Assembly: GCA_046723735.1 (NCBI GenBank) | Contig: JBKOVB010000086.1 | Location: 1 to 9,369 of the forward strand | Length of the DNA: 9,369 nt | DNA from: RYN-111 sp046723735 | Lineage (GTDB): Bacteria; Actinomycetota; Actinomycetes; Mycobacteriales; SCTD01 | Direction: 5' to 3' | In this document: positions 6,864 to 9,369 of the stretch, piece by piece | How positions within the stretch are numbered: position 1 is the stretch's first letter | How the letters are laid out: each line of letters opens with the position of its first letter | Position numbers and translations under genes: made by a program | The notes under the pieces: model-generated | Databases searched by the model: none | What the model was told of the DNA's origin: nothing | Seen by the model: only the letters and a program-made list of their open reading frames with translations

Positions 6864-8362
6864 GCATCCCGGTCCAGCTGCTGTGCATGGTGGCCGCCCT
6901 CGCCGGGGCGCCGCGATGGCTCCGCGTCGCGCAGCGCGAGCACTACCTGCCCGGGTCGGTGACGTGGACCGAGCAGCTGTGGCTGTCGCGGTCGCGGGCC
7001 TCGGTGGCCGTCTGGGCCGGCGTGCTCGTCGCCTTCGCCCTGGGCCTGTTCGTGAGCCACTGGTGGTACGTCGTTGCCGCCGTCCTCGCACAGGTCACCC
7101 CGCTCGGGCTGCCCTACCGAGGCCGCACCTCGAGGCTCGCCTGGACGACCCGGCTGCGGCGCCTCGCGATCGCGCTGGCCCTGCTCGTGCTGCTCGTCGG
7201 AGCCTGGTCGCCGTGGTCCGCCGCCTTGACCTCGCTGTTCCTCACCGGCCTGCTGGACCTGGCGCTGTGGTGGGTCCGGCCGCTGGAGAAGCGGTTGTCC
7301 GACACGTTTCTGCAGCAGGCGAAGGCGCGGGTCGCCCGGGTGCGCCCGACGGTGGTGGCCATCACCGGCTCGTACGGCAAGACCACGACCAAGAACTACC
7401 TCGCGCACCTGCTCGCGCAGACCCGGACCGTGCTCGCGAGCCCGGCGTCGTTCAACAACGCCATGGGCCTGGCCCGTGCGGTCAACGAGGGCCTGACCCC
7501 GGGCACCGAGGTCTTCGTCGCCGAGATGGGCACCTACGGCGTGGGTGAGATCCGCAGCCTGTGCGAGGTGTTCCCGCCCGACGTCGCGGTCATCACCGCG
7601 ATCGGCGAGGTGCACCTGCAGCGCATGAAGAACCGCGAGACCGTGCTGAAGGCCAAGGCCGAGATCACGGAGAAGGCCCGGGTCGTCGTCGTCGACGCGG
7701 ACGAGCCGCTGCTCGCGGCGCTCGCGGAAACCCTTGTGGCACAGGGCAAGGACGTCGTGCGCTGCTCCGTGCAGGACGTGAACGCCGACGTGGCGGTCGT
7801 GGACGGCACGGTGCACGTGCGAGGTGAGGAGCTCGGTCCCGCGGGGCTGCCGGAGACCGTGCACCCGCTCAACGCGGCCCTGGCGCTCGGTGCCGCAGTG
7901 GCCCTGGGCGAAGATCCCCGGATCGCGGTGAAGCGCCTGAAGACGCTGCCCACGGTGGCGCACCGGCTCGAGCCCATCGCGCAGCCCGGCGGCAGCTGGA
8001 TCCTCGACGACACCTACAACTCCAACCCGGTCGGAGCCGCCGAGGCCGTACGCCGGGCCGCGGCCCTCACGGCCGACTCGGGGGGTCGGCTGCACGTCGT
8101 GACCCCCGGCATGGTCGAGCTCGGCAGCGTCCAGGAGGAGCGCAACGAGGCCCTCGGCCGGGCCCTGCGCGACGCCGGTGCCGCCACCCTCGTGGTCGTC
8201 GGCCGCACGAACGCGGCCGCCCTGCACCGCGGCGCCGCCGGTACCGGCACGCAGGTGGTCGACGCGCACACCCGCGAGGCGGCGGTGAAGCTGGTCGAGC
8301 AGCGGTCGCGCCCAGGTGACGTCGTACTGTTCGAGAACGACCTGCCCGACCACTACCCGTGA
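6860..8362 (+). CDS. Membrane-anchored MurF-like Mur ligase
   Basis: A 500-residue protein in two parts. Residues 1-140 hold about five hydrophobic segments (about 3-17, 47-65, 66-84, 102-116, 119-139) with AQREHYLPGSVT at 24-35. From residue 160 a Mur-ligase catalytic core of MurF type follows: P-loop GSYGKTTTK (170-178, Lys174), SFNNAMGL (197-204), AEMGTYGVGEI with Glu222, IGEVHLQRM with His252, KAKAE with Lys266 (candidate carbamylated Lys), HRLEP, and DDTYNSNP (383-390). MurF normally adds D-Ala-D-Ala to UDP-MurNAc-tripeptide in the cytosol. Its N-terminal UDP-substrate domain is missing here, and the C-terminal KGSR-type ending is replaced by VLFENDLPDHYP (489-500). An amide ligase working at the membrane, perhaps on a lipid-linked acceptor as MurT/GatD does, is inferred. 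It lies between hydrolase and second ATP-grasp genes with a 4-base overlap upstream and a 1-base gap downstream. Confidence 0.87.
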   Translation: MSIPVQLLCMVAALAGAPRWLRVAQREHYLPGSVTWTEQLWLSRSRASVAVWAGVLVAFALGLFVSHWWYVVAAVLAQVTPLGLPYRGRTSRLAWTTRLRRLAIALALLVLLVGAWSPWSAALTSLFLTGLLDLALWWVRPLEKRLSDTFLQQAKARVARVRPTVVAITGSYGKTTTKNYLAHLLAQTRTVLASPASFNNAMGLARAVNEGLTPGTEVFVAEMGTYGVGEIRSLCEVFPPDVAVITAIGEVHLQRMKNRETVLKAKAEITEKARVVVVDADEPLLAALAETLVAQGKDVVRCSVQDVNADVAVVDGTVHVRGEELGPAGLPETVHPLNAALALGAAVALGEDPRIAVKRLKTLPTVAHRLEPIAQPGGSWILDDTYNSNPVGAAEAVRRAAALTADSGGRLHVVTPGMVELGSVQEERNEALGRALRDAGAATLVVVGRTNAAALHRGAAGTGTQVVDAHTREAAVKLVEQRSRPGDVVLFENDLPDHYP

Positions 8363-8363
8363 G

Positions 8364-9369
8364 GTGAGAGCGCTGCTCGCCATCGTCTTCGGCGGCCCGT
8401 CCCCCGAGCACGACATCAGCATCCTGACCGGCCTGCTCAGCGAGCGGGTGCTGCGCGAGGCGGGTCACGACGTCGTGCCGATCTACTGGACGCGCACCGG
8501 CGACTGGGTGCAGTGCCCGCCGCGGTCGGAGGCGAAGGATTTCCTGGAGGGCGCGCCGCGCGGCGCGCAGCCGCTCGAGGTGGTGCTGGGGAAGGGCTTC
8601 CAGACGCCCAAGAAGGGCCTGGGCGGCGGCAAGGCGCTCGGCATCGAAGCGGCCCTCAACTGCTGCCACGGCGGGGCCGGCGAGAACGGCGGCCTCAACG
8701 CGGTCTTCGACCAGCTCGGCATCCCCCTCACCGGTGGTCCGGCGCCGCTGGCCGCGCTCGGCATGGACAAGCTCGCCTTCGGCGCGGTGCTGCAGGCGCA
8801 CGGGATCCCGACGCTGCCCCGGGTCGCGGTCGGCCACGAGGTGCCCTTCGCCGGGCCGTACATCGTCAAGCCGCGCTTCGGCGGCTCCTCCATCGGCATC
8901 GAGGTGGTGGAGGACCTCGCGACCGCCGAGGCGCTCGCCCGGACCTCGGTGCACCTGCGGCAGGGTGCGGTGCTCGAGCCGTTCTCCAAGGGCGCCGTCG
9001 ACCTCAACATGGGCTACCGCACCCACCCCACGATCGAGGTGTCGCTGCTCGAGAAGCCCACGTCCGCCAAGGGCGACGGCATCTACGGCTACCAGCACAA
9101 GTACCTCCAGGGCGAGGGGCTCGTCGCGGCGCCGCGCGAGCTGCCCGCCCAGGTGCCCGACACCATCACCAAGGAGGCCGAGCGGCTCACCCGCGCGGTC
9201 CTGGCCGCCACTGGAATCCGCGGCGTTGGGCGCCTCGACTTCCTGCTGGTCGACGACGTGCTGCACGTCAACGAGATCAACACGATCCCGGGCTCGATGG
9301 GGCTCTACCTGTGGCCTTCCGGCACCGACGCCGCTGCGATGCTGCTCGGCGCCGTCGAGGAGGCCCGGC
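8364..9369 (+). CDS. D-alanine-D-alanine ligase-like ATP-grasp enzyme B (3' end missing)
   Basis: The frame is open from GTG 8364 to the window end (335 full codons), so the C-terminus is missing; most of a Ddl-length protein is present. Seen in order: FGGPSPEHDIS with Glu15, CCHGGAGENGG, GMDKLAFGAVLQAHGIPTLP, YIVKP with Lys169, GGSSIGI with Ser175, LEPFSKGAVDLNM, YGYQHKY with Lys246 and Tyr247, and GRLDFLL. The metal motif NEINT is complete (Glu304, Asn306). The next segment IPGSMGLYLWP differs from the Ddl consensus (GxTxxSxxP): the acceptor-site Ser is Tyr. ATP and metal binding thus look intact while the second-substrate pocket is changed. The start is one base after the Mur ligase stop, with no Shine-Dalgarno, so reinitiation coupling is likely. 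It is clearly a distant paralog of enzyme A, not a recent duplicate. A housekeeping Ddl role is possible but less likely. Confidence 0.85.
   Translation, partial: MRALLAIVFGGPSPEHDISILTGLLSERVLREAGHDVVPIYWTRTGDWVQCPPRSEAKDFLEGAPRGAQPLEVVLGKGFQTPKKGLGGGKALGIEAALNCCHGGAGENGGLNAVFDQLGIPLTGGPAPLAALGMDKLAFGAVLQAHGIPTLPRVAVGHEVPFAGPYIVKPRFGGSSIGIEVVEDLATAEALARTSVHLRQGAVLEPFSKGAVDLNMGYRTHPTIEVSLLEKPTSAKGDGIYGYQHKYLQGEGLVAAPRELPAQVPDTITKEAERLTRAVLAATGIRGVGRLDFLLVDDVLHVNEINTIPGSMGLYLWPSGTDAAAMLLGAVEEAR

Noticed and set aside
6860..8362. Cyanophycin or poly-gamma-glutamate synthetase
   Set aside because: The catalytic motifs are of MurF type (GSYGKTTTK, DDTYNSNP), the ATP-grasp partners are Ddl-like separate proteins, and no PgsA or PgsC-like gene is seen.
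5197..9369. Glycopeptide (vancomycin-type) resistance cluster
   Set aside because: No vanH dehydrogenase, vanX dipeptidase or vanRS pair is visible, and both ligases keep the Tyr (Tyr221, Tyr247) that D-Ala-D-Lac ligases replace. The alpha/beta hydrolase is unrelated to VanX or VanY zinc enzymes.
5197..9369. Part of the standard division and cell wall (dcw) cluster
   Set aside because: No mraY, murD, ftsW, murG, murC or ftsZ neighbours are present, ddl is duplicated, and the Mur ligase lacks the UDP-substrate domain.

Overview
The window is very GC-rich, with GTG starts, stop/start overlaps of the GTGA and ATGA type and almost no intergenic DNA. Protein motifs and gene style point to a chromosomal region of an actinomycete (Actinomycetota). 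The sequence alone does not fix the genus. No RNA genes, mobile elements, CRISPR arrays or long repeats were seen.

Bases 1-4636 hold a cytochrome bd oxidase operon in the order cydA (3' end only), cydB, cydD, cydC, all on the plus strand. CydAB is the quinol-oxidising, oxygen-reducing terminal oxidase. CydDC is the heterodimeric ABC transporter needed to assemble it. cydB/cydD and cydD/cydC overlap by 4 bases each, so the genes are almost certainly co-transcribed and translationally coupled.

Bases 4633-5052 carry a small minus-strand gene for an SRPBCC-fold (START/polyketide-cyclase-like) protein. It converges on cydC so tightly that the two stop codons share the palindrome CTAG. A 144-base divergent region (5053-5196) separates it from the next operon. 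Each edge of that region has a TAnnnT -10-like box 6-7 bases from a GTG start, the layout of leaderless transcripts.

Bases 5197-9369 are the most interesting part: a compact plus-strand operon of a D-Ala-D-Ala-ligase-like ATP-grasp enzyme, an alpha/beta hydrolase, a membrane-anchored MurF-like Mur ligase and a second Ddl-like ATP-grasp enzyme cut by the window end. Junctions are +2, -4 and +1 bases. The Mur ligase lacks the usual UDP-substrate-binding N-terminal domain and has about five hydrophobic segments in its place. The first Ddl-like enzyme has lost a conserved metal-binding Asn, and both Ddl-like enzymes differ from true Ddl in the acceptor D-Ala pocket. This looks like a peptidoglycan-precursor-like ligation pathway acting at the membrane, separate from housekeeping ddl/murF. 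Its product cannot be named from sequence alone.
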